Assembly (NCBI GenBank): GCA_026874595.1
Contig: CM049307.1
Coordinates: forward strand, 26,140,362-26,204,361
DNA from: Sipunculus nudus
Taxonomy: Eukaryota > Annelida > Sipuncula > Golfingiida > Sipunculidae
DNA: 64,000 bases
Direction of reading: 5' to 3'
The notes beneath the pieces are model-generated. The model did not search any database and was not told where the DNA came from. It saw nothing but the letters and a program-made list of their open reading frames with translations. The position numbers were made by a program, and so were the translations under genes. Of this stretch, positions 47,761 to 60,400 are shown piece after piece (the first letter of the stretch is position 1; each line of letters starts with the position of its first letter).

Positions 47761-50575
47761 GGTATATTACATAACCCCTTTGCGCTACATTAATCAAACA
47801 TTTGCATCAAGCTGGTAACGGTGATTTTATGTAAAGCGCAATAAGGATATAAGATAAGATAAGCCTTTATTTGTCATGCAAACATTAAATTTTGGATTGC
47901 AAGCATTAAAAGCACAGGTAGTAAGCACAGCACAGTGTTACGAAGACAAATTGCTCAGGGGAAAACATTGGGCAGATCCCGGATTCGAACCCATGCATGT
48001 CGGTGGCGCAAATGTCCGGCGTACCAACCGCTTCGCTAGAAAAGCATGCTTCACTAGCGAGACAGTTCGGTCACTGATGTACAAAGTGAATAAAATGGGT
48101 GATAAAACACATCCCTGAGGAGCTCCTGTATGAGTTTGATTTTCTCTTGAACTGACATGATTTAACATGAAAAACTGGGTTCTCTTTGTGTATCCAGCAT
48201 GAAATAAATGGATTGACATTCATGTTCATTAGTTTCCCAAGAAGCAGATGTGGTTGTATGTTATTGAAGGCACTTGAAAAGTCTATAAATAAGATCTTTT
48301 CAAACTTGCAATTTCCCTTGCTACTTGGTGTATCAAGAAATTTTAGAATGTCACGTGTGGTGAGAATGGTCGGATCTTCGCCACCCCGATTAGCAGTATA
48401 AGCAAACTGTAGGGGATGGGCTGCTTTATCTGTCTTCATAATTCTATTTTTATTGATTTTTCGAAACATTTCATAACAATAGCAGTGAGTGCCACTGGTC
48501 TGTAATCATTATATACTGTTGGGTGTTGTTTTTAACAAGTGGAATGGTTAAAGAGGTTTTCCAAGTTGTCAGTACATACCCTGTGCATGGTGAGATCTTG
48601 TAGAATCTAGTAAAAACATGTTTTTGTTCAATGACAAAGACCCAGGCTTAATTGCCTGTATACATTAAGTCGCCAGCAGCTAGAAAAGCAATACAATACC
48701 ATACAAAATGGTCACTCTGTCGCCCTACATATACGTGGTGATAAGATTAGGGTCGTTGTGGGTCGCAGGTGTTTCATTTTGTTCATGCTCATGTGACGTT
48801 AACTGGGCAGCGGTACAGCTCCGATGTTGCTATTTACTATATATCTCTTATCATGATTCCAGACCCAGACACCCCGCCGTACGACAAGGGCACACGTGCA
48901 GAGCATAATGTAAGTTCTATTTTATATCCGTGAACGTATATTTAAATGTGCCTCCGAACACATTGACACATACAAGCAGCTAGGGAGCCATGGAGGCCTT
49001 CGCCTGTGATTATAACTTACAGAACTGAGAGTTTAGGACATCTTTAGAAAAAATGATAGGAAATCCTGATTCATGATGTCACATAATATCAAAGTTTGAA
49101 TGTTTTAGATGAGTGATTATTTTGGCTCCATTGCAGAGCTACTAGTGGCAATAATGTATGCCCGTCATGATGATTTCTTTATGTTTGAAAACAATGTCAA
49201 ATAATGGACACCACAAATTTGGATTCTCCACCAATTTGTGCCATTATCCCCTGTTTCTTTGATCCTAACATTTTGCTCAGAACGCAAAACATAGAACACA
49301 ACTCTTGAACTTCGTAGTTATCACTGCTTAAGCGGTTAACTTTTGATAAATAAACATCACATCTTTTTTTATTTCATTTCAAATATTAGGATTATACCTA
49401 TATTGTTTCTTTTATTTAAGCGTAATGATGCCAGCCTACAGACAGATCACAGTTCACTTCCGGGTACTCCGAGTGACCCTGACCCCGACTGCAGCGCCTC
49501 CATGGTGTCATCCTGCAGCAGCAGCGGAAGTGACCCCTCACTTCCGGATCGTATCAAGCCCCTCTTGAAACCACCCGTTTTCAAAAGCAGTCGCGGTATC
49601 AAACAGGCTATTCTTCAGGCAGTTGAAATTTTAGAATGCGAAAATGAAGAGCTTAAAGTTACAAACGCTGATCTGGAGAGTGAAATCGCTCGACTTCGTG
49701 AAGAAAATCAAAAGTTAAAAGCAGAACTGAGGGAGAACAAGGAAAATACCCTGCGCATGACAGATGACCTTGAGCGACATCAAACGGATCTAGACAGTTT
49801 GAAAGAACAGCTTGAGTTTGTCCAAGCTGGGAGAGAAGCATTGGAGGAGGAGAACAGGGACCTGAACCATCGGATATCGGAATATATGCGAAGTGAGCAG
49901 AAATACGAGGCAGACCGCGCCAACTATACCCGTCAACTAGAAAACCTGAAACGGGACCTGCAAAATAAAAGCGAGGAAACTACCCGCATGAAAAACCAAG
50001 TACAGTCGCTCAACAGACAAGTCGACAGCAAAGAACGCAGGAACTATAGTGACCGCGATATCGAACTTCGACAAGAAATCGAACTACTCAAGTCGGAGAA
50101 AAGAGAGTTATATGGGATACGTGAGGACTTGGAGCGTTCAAATAAGAAATTACGTGCTGAGCTTAATAATCTGCAGGCGCAGCTAGATCAGAGGTTCAAT
50201 GAACTCAAAAACGAACAAAGACGTCATTCGTTACTGACCAAGGAGTTCAATTCATTGTTGGAAGAAAATAATCATCTGAAGTTACAATTACGTAGGAGAC
50301 ATCAGACTGCGCCCACGGATGACCCGCCTCCGCCCACCGCCCACGTTCCACTTGGTCCTCCAGGCGAGATTTCTTCCGCCATGGAAACGGTGGTCTCTCT
50401 GTCTGGCCATACAGACCAATCTCTATCGTCTTCCAGAAGCCAGAACATAAAATCACGTGACATGCCGCGTTCATATACACCACGCTCAATGTACAGCCGG
50501 CAAGATACCAAACTTACAGCGAGTTTAGGCCTACCTCAATTACAGCCAAAAGGTTCATCGTCATGGCGACCTTGA
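47624..50575 (+). CDS. 406-residue coiled-coil protein, three exons
   Basis: Exons: 47599-47642 (ATG at 47624, acceptor TATGTTCCAG, donor GTCAGT), 48863-48909 (acceptor GATTCCAG, donor GTAAGT) and 49421-50575 (acceptor TTTATTTAAG). Phases agree: six codons plus one base, then two bases plus 15 codons, then an in-phase last exon ending TGA. The protein starts MSSSKEDPDTPPYDKGTRAE, continues Ser/Asp/Pro-rich to residue about 65, then a basic segment (IKPLLKPPVFKSSRGIK). A long charged coiled coil spans about 82-315, followed by a Pro/Ser/Thr-rich tail to 406. It has no signal peptide or membrane segment, so it is probably a cytoplasmic or cytoskeletal scaffold. I do not recognise the family. 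The first exon is open upstream of the ATG, so an additional 5' coding exon cannot be excluded. Confidence 0.82.
47707..47757. repeat. (AT)n microsatellite in intron 1
   Basis: TA run just after the donor of the first exon of the 406-residue coiled-coil gene. Confidence 0.95.
47845..48600 (-). pseudogene. CR1/L2-like LINE relic in intron, antisense to the host gene
   Basis: The minus strand shows RT pieces in order: WKTSLTIPLVKNN (about 48560), ITDQWHSLLLL in a shifted frame, LQFAYTANRGGEDPTILTTR, ILFIDFSSAFNNIQPHLLLG, then after a frameshift TGAPQGCVLSPILFTLY (about 48074-48125). The tRNA-like repeat then interrupts it. The left edge (AGATAAGATAAGCCTTTATTTGTC, about 47853) resembles a LINE 3' end. 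Several frameshifts make it dead. Confidence 0.8.
47935..48084 (-). mobile_element. tRNA-derived repeat, second copy
   Basis: On the minus strand it has an A-box-like TAGCGAAGCGGTTGG, a B box GGGTTCGAATCCGGG, and CAATTTGTCTTCGTAACA at its end. It is homologous to 33689-33844 over about 130 bases (GTCTCGCTAGTGAAGC.., CGCCACCGACATG..). The upstream TGTTACGG part is absent because homology starts at the break in the LINE's RT. It therefore inserted into, or was joined to, the LINE at 48084. Confidence 0.7.
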
Positions 50576-50848
50576 ACTTGTAACTGATAAAACAGCTAGA
50601 CACATTTGGATTATATGTTCACGTGGTGTGATATAGGCTAACTCCCGTATTTATGAGAGCTCAGCTGGTTGGATTGTCAGCCTCCATTACTAGGTTAAAT
50701 GTTGACTTCGACACCAGGAACTATAGTTCCGGCGAAAATGCATTTTATTACTTGTCATGATGACGACACGTGATAAAAACACGTGATATGATGACGTATT
50801 TGAGTACCAAGTATTATAATTATATATTTAATATTATATATAATGATA

Positions 50849-50885
<37 letters not shown>

Positions 50886-53756
50886 CATTTCTTATTAAAT
50901 CTTCAAATACTGAAAGGTCAACAACACATATAAGATAACTTATATGGTATTGCTCATATGGAATTATAAGAAAACTAGTGCCAAATACATATTTATCGTT
51001 TATTCTGCTCATGTCCTCGTAAAGGGGTTGTCATACCGAGTGTAACTTGCCAATCTGTGATAATGATAGATTTACTGTGATGACTTCCTTTGTGCCACGT
51101 CAGTATTACTACCTCCAAAAGTTGCGTCACAATCCAGTGACGTCATAATGCACATGATGATTCAGAATGGTCTGTGACATTTGAATATATTTAAAGTTCT
51201 GTGAAAGATAACGATTTTCTGTTAACTTCCATATTAATTCATGACGTAAAGTTACAATATACACGGCTGACTTGGTCGTACTGCTATACGGTATACACTT
51301 CTTACACAGACGAAGCTGGTGTCAGATTAACATTCGTTTTTGTTTGTAGACTTGTACCTCCTGGCCTTTGTTTGTGAACACACTATTGGTTCGTAAACAA
51401 GAGTAAATATACGATTTACCCCCGAACAAGGTATGTATTAAAATCTAAAAAAAGTGATCCATTTGTGACATGAGAACTTTGAGAACCGGCAAAATCATGA
51501 GAAAAAAAAAAATAAATAAAAAATTAATGAAAATTACGTACTATTTTAAATCTGACACCATGATTTCAAATATCTGTGGTTATATGCCCGTCAGCAATAT
51601 TTAGTTCCAGTTAATAATGGAAATTTCCTGTTTAATTCTGTAATATACCTATAACACTGATTACCCTCCATACACCAGCTAGATTTAGGTAGGTTTACTG
51701 TTTCGATTTCGATTTTTTTCTGTGATTGTGTCCACCTGCACCTTTTATTGTGATATATTATATCTATATTAGCTACTGGTATTATGCACATTTCTACTAT
51801 ACACGTTGTGCATTTATGTTGTAACCAGTGAGTTACTATTTTTCCCATTATTTCGATATCCATGTTAAGGCGAGACCGAGAATGTGGGTTTCGTGTATTG
51901 TTAAAGCAATTAACGGTCTATTACATTTTATAATCCGCTATACACAGGTAAAATACTGATATCAAGTAAAATTGCACCATTCACACCTAGTACCTGACAC
52001 ATATATTTAGAGATACATTGAATGTTTATACCTGTTAACAAAACCGTTGATATCGATACAAGTAACAATTAATAAATACATGTATGCGAGACATTTATAT
52101 ATATATATATATCAAAATAATGCATTTATTATATGATATAAGGAACTTCTGTTAATTTATCGTAACTTTATCGTAACGGTCATTATTTTTTTAATTTTGG
52201 TAATGACCAGTCTCCCGAGAGTTACACTGAGTCGGTATGGACGAGAGAGTAGGGAGAAGGGGACAAATTTGCAGGGTCGGGTTACAAATCAGATTTAGAG
52301 GGTCGAGTACTGAAATACGAGGGTATAGAGACAGAGGGGTAGGGTTAGGTGTTCAGGGTTCAGTGGTGCAGTGCTTCCTCTTGCTACTTTATACTCGTAT
52401 ATTGGTGTATGGTATTTAAAGTTATGTCTAACTATAAATAAATGCATGATTCTTTATGTCGTGAGGACACTGAAAGTGATGAAGCCCAAATCAAGGCCGA
52501 GGTCAGCCAGTTTGTATTGTAGCATATTTGTACATAAGGTGGTATAAATGGTTAACGTATTTGAAAAAAATGTTTGTTTAATACCTGCAGACGTATGATT
52601 GCATGTCAAGATATTTACACTTTGATTCACAGACTTTATCAAACGTGGTGTTTATATGTGCACAATGAATTCTGTCAAATGTGACGACCTGCGTATTGTA
52701 TTTACCTGTATGTCTAAACCAGACACCCTATGTAACACCGGTTGTTTATCAACGGTTATCAGGGTGTGTATATTAGGGTATCTAGTCAGTTTTTATCTAG
52801 TTGTATGGTTATCATTTTGGACAATATTTCATTTTTCTTATTACAGACTACTGTAGAAAGGAAATTATATATAATATCTTACAATTAGGAAAACCAGCCA
52901 GTTGCACCGGTTTTCGGTAAAGTAAATTGTGTAACTAATGGAATAATTATTTTGATCCCGTCCAGATTTCTCGTTGGATAATACATCACAGATAGAGACA
53001 GCGCTTTTCTTCGGGCAAGATTTGGATAATCGCATCTGATCGATTGATCTGTCTGATCGAATATATCTTTCTTTATAATACTGTTAATATATTTTCATTA
53101 ATTTGTTTATCTATATTTATTGTCTGTTAACTGCTATCCTGCAAATGAGTCCAGGCGTTATAAAATAAATACTATCCCTGTTTGAAGTCCTGTTCTGTCT
53201 TTGTTTCCTATAGGTTACAGTTTTTACACAGGTCAGGTCCTATTGTGACATTTGTCTGCTTGTCTGTGCATGTGTTTCTGTAAAGGCCTATTAAACCTCA
53301 AAGCATTAATAATGATAAATCTGAGAAGTTTGCGAAAGATGAGCCGGTTGAATTAATAATTCGTCTGTATGCATACACACTATTGTATTTGTCTAGTTGT
53401 TATAATTTATAAACCTGTCTCCCAAAGTGAGAATGATCTGCGGTTATTACTGGCATCACACCCAAGAATCCCATGGCATTAGTTTTGGTTGGTCTTAAAG
53501 TGTCTGCTGTAGGGGCTGCGAGCTCAATAAGGAACATTTGGCGGGACGCCCAGTTCACCACCAAGGACTGCAGAATCATAAATTAATATATCTAAAACTA
53601 ATTTCTGTACACTGCTACAAGTTCAGACAAAGCCTTTGCTACTGTTTATTCTAAATCCCTCAGTCGGAAGAATTATCCCTGACAAACATCCTATCCGTTA
53701 TAATACTTTCAAATTAAGTGAAAATATTATGCAGTGACGATTTTTAACATAATATG
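50576..53756. other. 3' flank and intergenic sequence, no further gene
   Basis: AT-rich sequence with (AT)n at about 50855-50883 and 52095-52113. No clear AATAAA directly follows the TGA at 50575, so the transcript end is undetermined. No conserved ORF. Confidence 0.4.
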
Positions 53757-54043
53757 CAGTGGCGTCAATTTTTCTTCGGGGGGGGGGGGGGAGGGGGGTG
53801 AATCGCAGGCGTGTGTGTGTGTGGGAGGGGGGGGGGGCAGGTTTAGATAAATAATATTCATAGAAAACTCAGAAATGGAATCAAAGTCTATGATTCTAAT
53901 TATTAATATATTTCATTCCCAATATATAAAAATAACTCTCTGAATGTCAGGGAGGATGATTACATTAACCCCCCCCCCACAACCTTGCTAAAAATGGGGG
54001 GGGGGATATATACCCCCTCCCCCCTATCGTATTGACGTCCCTG
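53757..54043. mobile_element. hAT-like MITE, 287 bp, with 8-bp TSD
   Basis: Ends CAGTGGCGTCAAT (53757-53769) and ATTGACGTCCCTG (54031-54043) are imperfect inverted repeats. The flanks ATAATATG (53749-53756) and ATAATAAG (54044-54051) match at seven of eight bases, as for hAT. The interior has two poly-G/C blocks around ATTAATATATTTCATTCCC. Sequence shared with 642-840 and 7797-7997 shows a multi-copy family. Confidence 0.8.
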
Positions 54044-55707
54044 ATAATAAGAAACAAATACCTGTTCCCCATCCTTCCTCAAAAGTTCAGTGAAATTCAT
54101 TAAAAAGATTTTTGTGTTATTATAAAACAAATGAAGATTTGTAGTGTTAATCGTTTTTGAACAGGATGATTTTATCGGCTGGCCCATTTGTTAGTGTGTG
54201 TGTGAAAAGGTAGGGGGGGGGGGGGAGGGGCGGGGTTTCAATCTTGTCCCTCAAGGCCTTAGCATTATGCGTTCCTGTTTCCAGTCACCAAACAGCACCT
54301 TGTCAAGATCACGAGACGACATTATGATCGTCATTGTATACGGATCATACATGATGCCAACGTCACTATGAAGACGAGTCACTGCAGTAACTAACTTTCC
54401 CTGTCCGCAAAATATCTAAAAAAATCTCAATTTGTTTTAATGAAATTAATGGAAGCTACAGCATTTTAATTGTACTGATTCGTCCAAGAATTACGTGATG
54501 TAACATGTGGCTTTTATTATAAACAACAATTTACTGACTTCTCAGAAGGTATAAATCACGTGAATGAGAGGAACGAAAAATGTGAGTAACTTCTCGGACA
54601 TTAAAAAGACCTTAATATAGAGGTGAGCAATATCACTAAAGGGTTCGTAAAAAACATAAACAGTAAATATTGAAAAAAAACTATTCATTATTGTACCGGT
54701 CTCGACGTACATCACATTTCTCATTGCAAATTACACTTAACAGACTGTCTGACAAAAATTTACTTAAATGAAGTTTTTTAATTATTTAGGTGAATATCGG
54801 TTCAACTATTTTGAGAATTGGTCTTGAGTACACATCATCTTCATTATCTTCAATACAAGGTGCCTTCGTTTAGATCTAGCATATATGTCAAATTTTCTTT
54901 AATATACAGCGGTTCTACTCGGCCCCTGTTAAGTTTACGGATTAACCTTAGTTCAAAATAGTTTGAAAAAAAAAACAATACTAAGTGACTTTTATAGGTC
55001 TTTAGAATTTCACACCTTTACAAAGTTTTTTAATTGAGTGACCCCTAGAAGCGGTAAGTGTTACAAAATCCTTAGTCAATTAGCCCTCTTGAAAAGCTTG
55101 TAAGGTCAGTGTCCTTGTGATTAAAATCGTACACTCCAATATACCTGTCATAAAAGTGAACTCGGGCTACTTCAGAATTCTGAGTCTCAGGGCTTATAAA
55201 GGAGACATTCTTGGGAGCACTGTACTCCCAATGTGAGGGAGGTAATCCTAACCTATGACTGGGAGTGGTGCAATCCCCTGGTCAGCATTCTTAGAAGTAG
55301 CGCTCGTTCGTATATGTATACTGCATAATAAGTAAGCCCCTTGTTGACGCTTTGAAATATAGTCCCTCGGCAGGTGGGGGAGCGACAATGACCTTTTTTA
55401 CCTGATAACAACAGTGGGTTTAAGCTTGGTTTTGTCAGAGGGTTATAGCCATTACGCGTATTGACCAAACCTTCACTCCACAGTAGCCCCGAGACCGTCC
55501 AGTACGGACTGGTTAATCCCTCGTCCACATAAACAGCTTTAGTATACCCGGCACCCAGCCAACGACAGACTGAGGGTCCTTTACTGTAAATCAATGCAAC
55601 TTGAAAGTGAAAGGGAGTGTTCAATTACCCAAGAAAGACCGCCTGACTAAAGCAGAAATAAGGTCAAACGACAACAGCAACATCAATAATAAAATAAAAA
55701 TAATAAT

Positions 55708-55712
55708 ACAAC

Positions 55713-55755
<43 letters not shown>

Positions 55756-55774
55756 TATTATTATTATTATTATT
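55708..55774. repeat. (AAT)n/(ATT)n microsatellite
   Basis: Runs of AAT turning into ATT, an inverted pair able to fold. Confidence 0.9.
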
Positions 55775-56413
55775 TCAAGAAAGTCAAATAATTTTCAAAC
55801 GAACAAGTACAGCCCATGTGATTTAATTTAAACACGACAGGTTTAACACACACAAGTTCTTAAGACACGTTTTCCTTTGTTGGCTGACCGCCTTAACGGC
55901 ATTTGTGTTAAACACGTTTACAAACACATTGCCAAAGTCTGACCCCTAGTAATTTTGATGTTGCCCAACATAGCAGGGCAGGACATAGTGATTACAACCC
56001 TCCTCCCCCCCCCCCCCCCCCACCACCACCACTGACATAAAACCTTATACCACAAAACTCCACCCCCTTACCCTCGTTATGTTAACCGTCGACTTAAGCA
56101 AACAAAACATACAATGAGTGCAGAAACATCTACCACTTAGGCAGCGAGAAACTGTGAATAGATAAAAACATTGTGCAATGAAAATGCATTTACTTTACAT
56201 GGTAGGCCCTCTGTCGGCGAGTACTTTAACGATTTCATGAGGTTTATTACATGGACTTCCAGCCCACAGTCCAATTGTTCTTATGCCATTTGAATTAATT
56301 TGAAGTTCTTGTGGCAAAGGATGATTAGCTAGACTAGCATTCGGTCAGTCTGGACTTCAGTGAGTTGTAATGTTCAGTTTCCGAGAGTGCCTCCGTTATT
56401 ATGAAAACACGTA

Positions 56414-56478
<65 letters not shown>

Positions 56479-56570
56479 TAAAATTAATAATAACCAATGA
56501 TAATAACAATGATATTAATAATAATATTATCAATGATATTAATAATAATATTAATGATCGTCATAAGAGT
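56414..56570. repeat. (AAT)n microsatellite with degenerate ATT/AATG tail
   Basis: About 20 perfect units, then ATAATATTAATGATAT-like degenerate copies. Confidence 0.9.
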
Positions 56571-57058
56571 TGTTATTTTAGCTTCTACATAGAGTCGGAG
56601 TGTTTTGCAATTTCACACACCTACTCCTTACAGTTAATTAGATCTTGGAGTGTACATCGTGTGATTAATGTGGTTACATACATTTATTTTATTTTTTTAT
56701 TTACATCATTTTTATACAGGGTGATAAATCAACCATTATCACTATGTTCGACGTCTATATAAGAGTCCCTACTTTGTAATATATATCGAAGTCGATCGTC
56801 TGACACATTGAGTAAACCTACAGATGTATACGCTTCATGTTGTCTCAGCAACCACGAGGTCCTTGCGTGCCACTTGTTGTAGGTCAGGTGTTGGTAAGCA
56901 TGTGTTGACCGTGAGCCTTCCAATATAGCATGGGATTACCACGTATGTTAAGTAGTGTTGCGGTCCTCGGGTCTAATCTGATTATCTTTTCCCGGTGATA
57001 GTTGTATAATAGTGGGACAATTCTCGGCAATGGAGCAAAAGTAATTTGATTCTTGTGC

Positions 57059-57059
57059 G

Positions 57060-57100
<41 letters not shown>
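57059..57100. repeat. (AC)n microsatellite
   Basis: About 20 AC units. Confidence 0.95.
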
Positions 57101-57253
57101 CTACATACACACTCACACACATGCACACGCAGAATAAGTGAATTCAGGTTTTTTTTTGTCGGGGGGGGGGGAGGACACACATATGTATAATATGTTAAAT
57201 ATATAATAAATATAAAATAATTATAATATATATATAATAGATATATACATGTA

Positions 57254-57306
<53 letters not shown>

Positions 57307-57519
57307 CCATGCAATGATAGTGGGGGGGGGGGATTAGATGTTCAGTGATATCGAGTCATTACCTTTAAAGATAATGGTATGGATAGATTAATAGATAAAC
57401 CGCACATTTATTAATAACAGATAGGCAAGTGACCACTTAAAAAGCTGAGGCTAGGTTTCGACTGTACATAGACTATTCACAAGCCTGTCAAAGGTATTTT
57501 ATTTTGGGATCCTCCAACC

Positions 57520-57521
<2 letters not shown>

Positions 57522-57590
<69 letters not shown>
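57522..57590. repeat. (AT)n microsatellite
   Basis: One of the longest uninterrupted TA runs in the window. Confidence 0.95.
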
Positions 57591-57593
<3 letters not shown>

Positions 57594-58166
57594 ACACACC
57601 TGGATCTGCCAGCGATATGTAAGCATTTACTATGCATTCAGTCGTTTTGTAGACGGACCGTCACGATTTCGAAATCAAAGCACATCAACGTCAGACTATT
57701 GTGCATTGAACCCCACAAACTGTATGGAGTCTGACGAAATGGGTTCATTCATTATCAGTGTGGTCGGCCATATATATTGCACGTAAAGCGTGTGGTAACG
57801 GCGCGTTTGGATTGATCGATTGACGTCACGGAAATCCCCGTCCACGGTGGCCATGTTTTATAGTATTTACATTGCATAGCAACAAGGGGACGCCACTGAG
57901 CCACATAGCACCTGCACTGGGGGAGGTATGTAAACTTTGATGTCCATGTTTTCCCTTAATGTAGAAGGGTTTACTCTCCCCCAAGCCGTGTGAGGCTTCA
58001 ACGGCGGTCATACTCCGGAGTGACCTGGGATTACTGGACTGACATGGCGGGTAGACTGCTGTCCACCTGTCTCTGTGCTGTTTCTTAATGTTACCACCTT
58101 GGACAGTCTGTGAAATCTGAGCCTGGCAGGCATTCCTTCTGCTGACATCAGCTGTTTGAATAAAAT

Positions 58167-58435
58167 ATGGCGGAGCGTGGACCGACGGACAAGTCACAAC
58201 ACGGCTCATCAGGTAACAGCACACGTGCATTTTCATGTACATAGGAATGAGTGTGTGTTCAGATGTCATAAAAATGAGTGCATATGCACGAATATAAGTT
58301 AGTATGCGTGTACGTATGTATGTAATATGCATATGTAGTTATATATGAATCCATATACATGTGTATATACGGATGCATGTATGAGTCTATGGTTGACTTT
58401 ATCTATCTGTCTATCTCGATCTGCCTGTCTGTCTC

Positions 58436-58523
<88 letters not shown>

Positions 58524-58651
58524 GTACCAATGTAAGTTTGCGCCTATGTACTTCTATATGTAATATGTATGCATGATTTTTTTTTTGTATTTGTATCCGC
58601 ACATACCGATGTAACGCTATATAAGTATTTAAAGGTATGTATAGTAATGTT

Positions 58652-58690
<39 letters not shown>

Positions 58691-60331
58691 AATGTTTATT
58701 GATGTAATCATTAAAAAACAGGTATTAATATAATGACCATTATCTTTTATTGTACAATGGACAAGAATTTTCTTATACGAGAAGGTTTGGTAAGTTTTAT
58801 AAATCAGTACATATTTGACAGGGGAGTACGTGAGACAGCGCAGTACTGAACATGAAACAGTGTATAAGACGAGACAATAAAGTATGTGAGAGAGAACAGT
58901 ACAATTCAGAACAGTACAGTACACGGGGCATTACAGTACATGAGCCAGTAGTCCTACAGCATATGCGATGGCACAATGCACGTGAAATACAGTACATATG
59001 ACAGCAGGCCTCATGTACATGAAAGAGAACAATACATGAGAGGGCATGGTACACGGGACATTATAATACATGAGATAGCAGGCCTATTGTACCTGAGGGA
59101 GAACATTACGCGAGACAGTATGGTACAAAAGACATTGCATAAGATAGTAAACTACATGAGACAGCACAGTATACTGAAAAATCCAGTGCATGAGACAGTA
59201 CAGTGCCTCGGACATGAGAATATGTAAGACAGCATACGGGACAGCACAGTACTTCAAACTTGAAATAGTGCAGTTCATAATTAAGACAGCACATGCAGAA
59301 CATGAAACAGTGCAATACTCGAGGCACCATAATACGTGAAAGTGTTCAGTACATAACACGGTATATTACATCTGACAGTACATCACATGACAGAGTAAAG
59401 TACATGAGAAGTACAGTACATGAGACATAGCTGTAGATGAGAGAGTAAGGTACATGAGACAGTACAGCACATGACAGAGTAAAGTACATGAGAAGTACAG
59501 TACCCTAGACGATACATTACATGAGACATTACATTACATGAGAGAATAAAGTACATGAGAAGTACAGTATACCTGAGACAGTACATCACATGAGACAACA
59601 GAACGTGAGAGAATAAAGTACATTTTAAGTACTGCATAGACAGTGTACAGTACATGGGGCAATACAGTACATGAGGCAGTATCATAATTGGAACAATACG
59701 CTATGTGAAACAGGTTAATCTATAATGAAAGATATTATTTGAGCACTACATGGATCCTTGAATTATATGTTTTTCAGTGGTAACATATTAATCCAATGGT
59801 ATAAGGAAATGTCAGTACTGGCTTTACGTATACTGTCTTAAACAACACATGCTGGATCGCTCTAACTAGTACAGATGACATTAATATACATATCAGTAAT
59901 TAAACTGACATGTGTTCAATCATTAGGTGAATATACAAGAAACAGATGTATAGCATGTTAAACAGAACACATTCCCTACTCTGTTTTGTTGGAGTCTGCG
60001 GTTAAACTTTTTCCATTGGGATCAGACATGGCTTAATATTATGGAGCGGTATGACACTTGATATATGTTAATAAAACCAACCGGGACAATTAACATTGTA
60101 CTGACTGTATTTGACTTTTGTTTACATACACATTTCCGAATGTGTAAAGACCTATATATTAATTTAAATAGTCTATAACTAAGTTTCGTACCTGCTTGAT
60201 CAGTGGCCTGCTTTTTATGTCGCCAGGGATAGAATTACTAACCTACGAAATTAGTCTCAAATGTTACAGTACAATACGAACTTACGAACCACTTACGAAG
60301 TGACAGCCTTCACGGAGATTACCTGGCGTCT

Positions 60332-60400
<69 letters not shown>

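Larger units (their letters stand above)
54052..58166. other. Intergenic, microsatellite-rich; upstream of the second coiled-coil gene
   Basis: No supported CDS. Poly-G at about 54211-54231; (AAT)n at 55708-55774 and 56414-56476; poly-C at 56006-56020; (AC)n at 57059-57100; (AT)n at 57259-57301 and 57522-57590. Sequence from 57600 to 58166 is of balanced composition and should contain promoter and 5' UTR for the gene starting at 58167. Confidence 0.45.

Noticed and set aside
55253-55624. 123-codon minus-strand ORF
   Set aside because: No conserved motif and no transcript-like context; treated as chance.
57826-58332. 168-codon minus-strand ORF overlapping the start exon at 58167
   Set aside because: It is antisense to a well-phased first exon and shows no domain; the plus-strand gene has an in-frame upstream stop, good splice sites and coding continuity.
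59084-59685. Cys/Tyr/Leu-rich minus-strand ORFs
   Set aside because: They come from the CAGTACATGAGACA minisatellite read in reverse.
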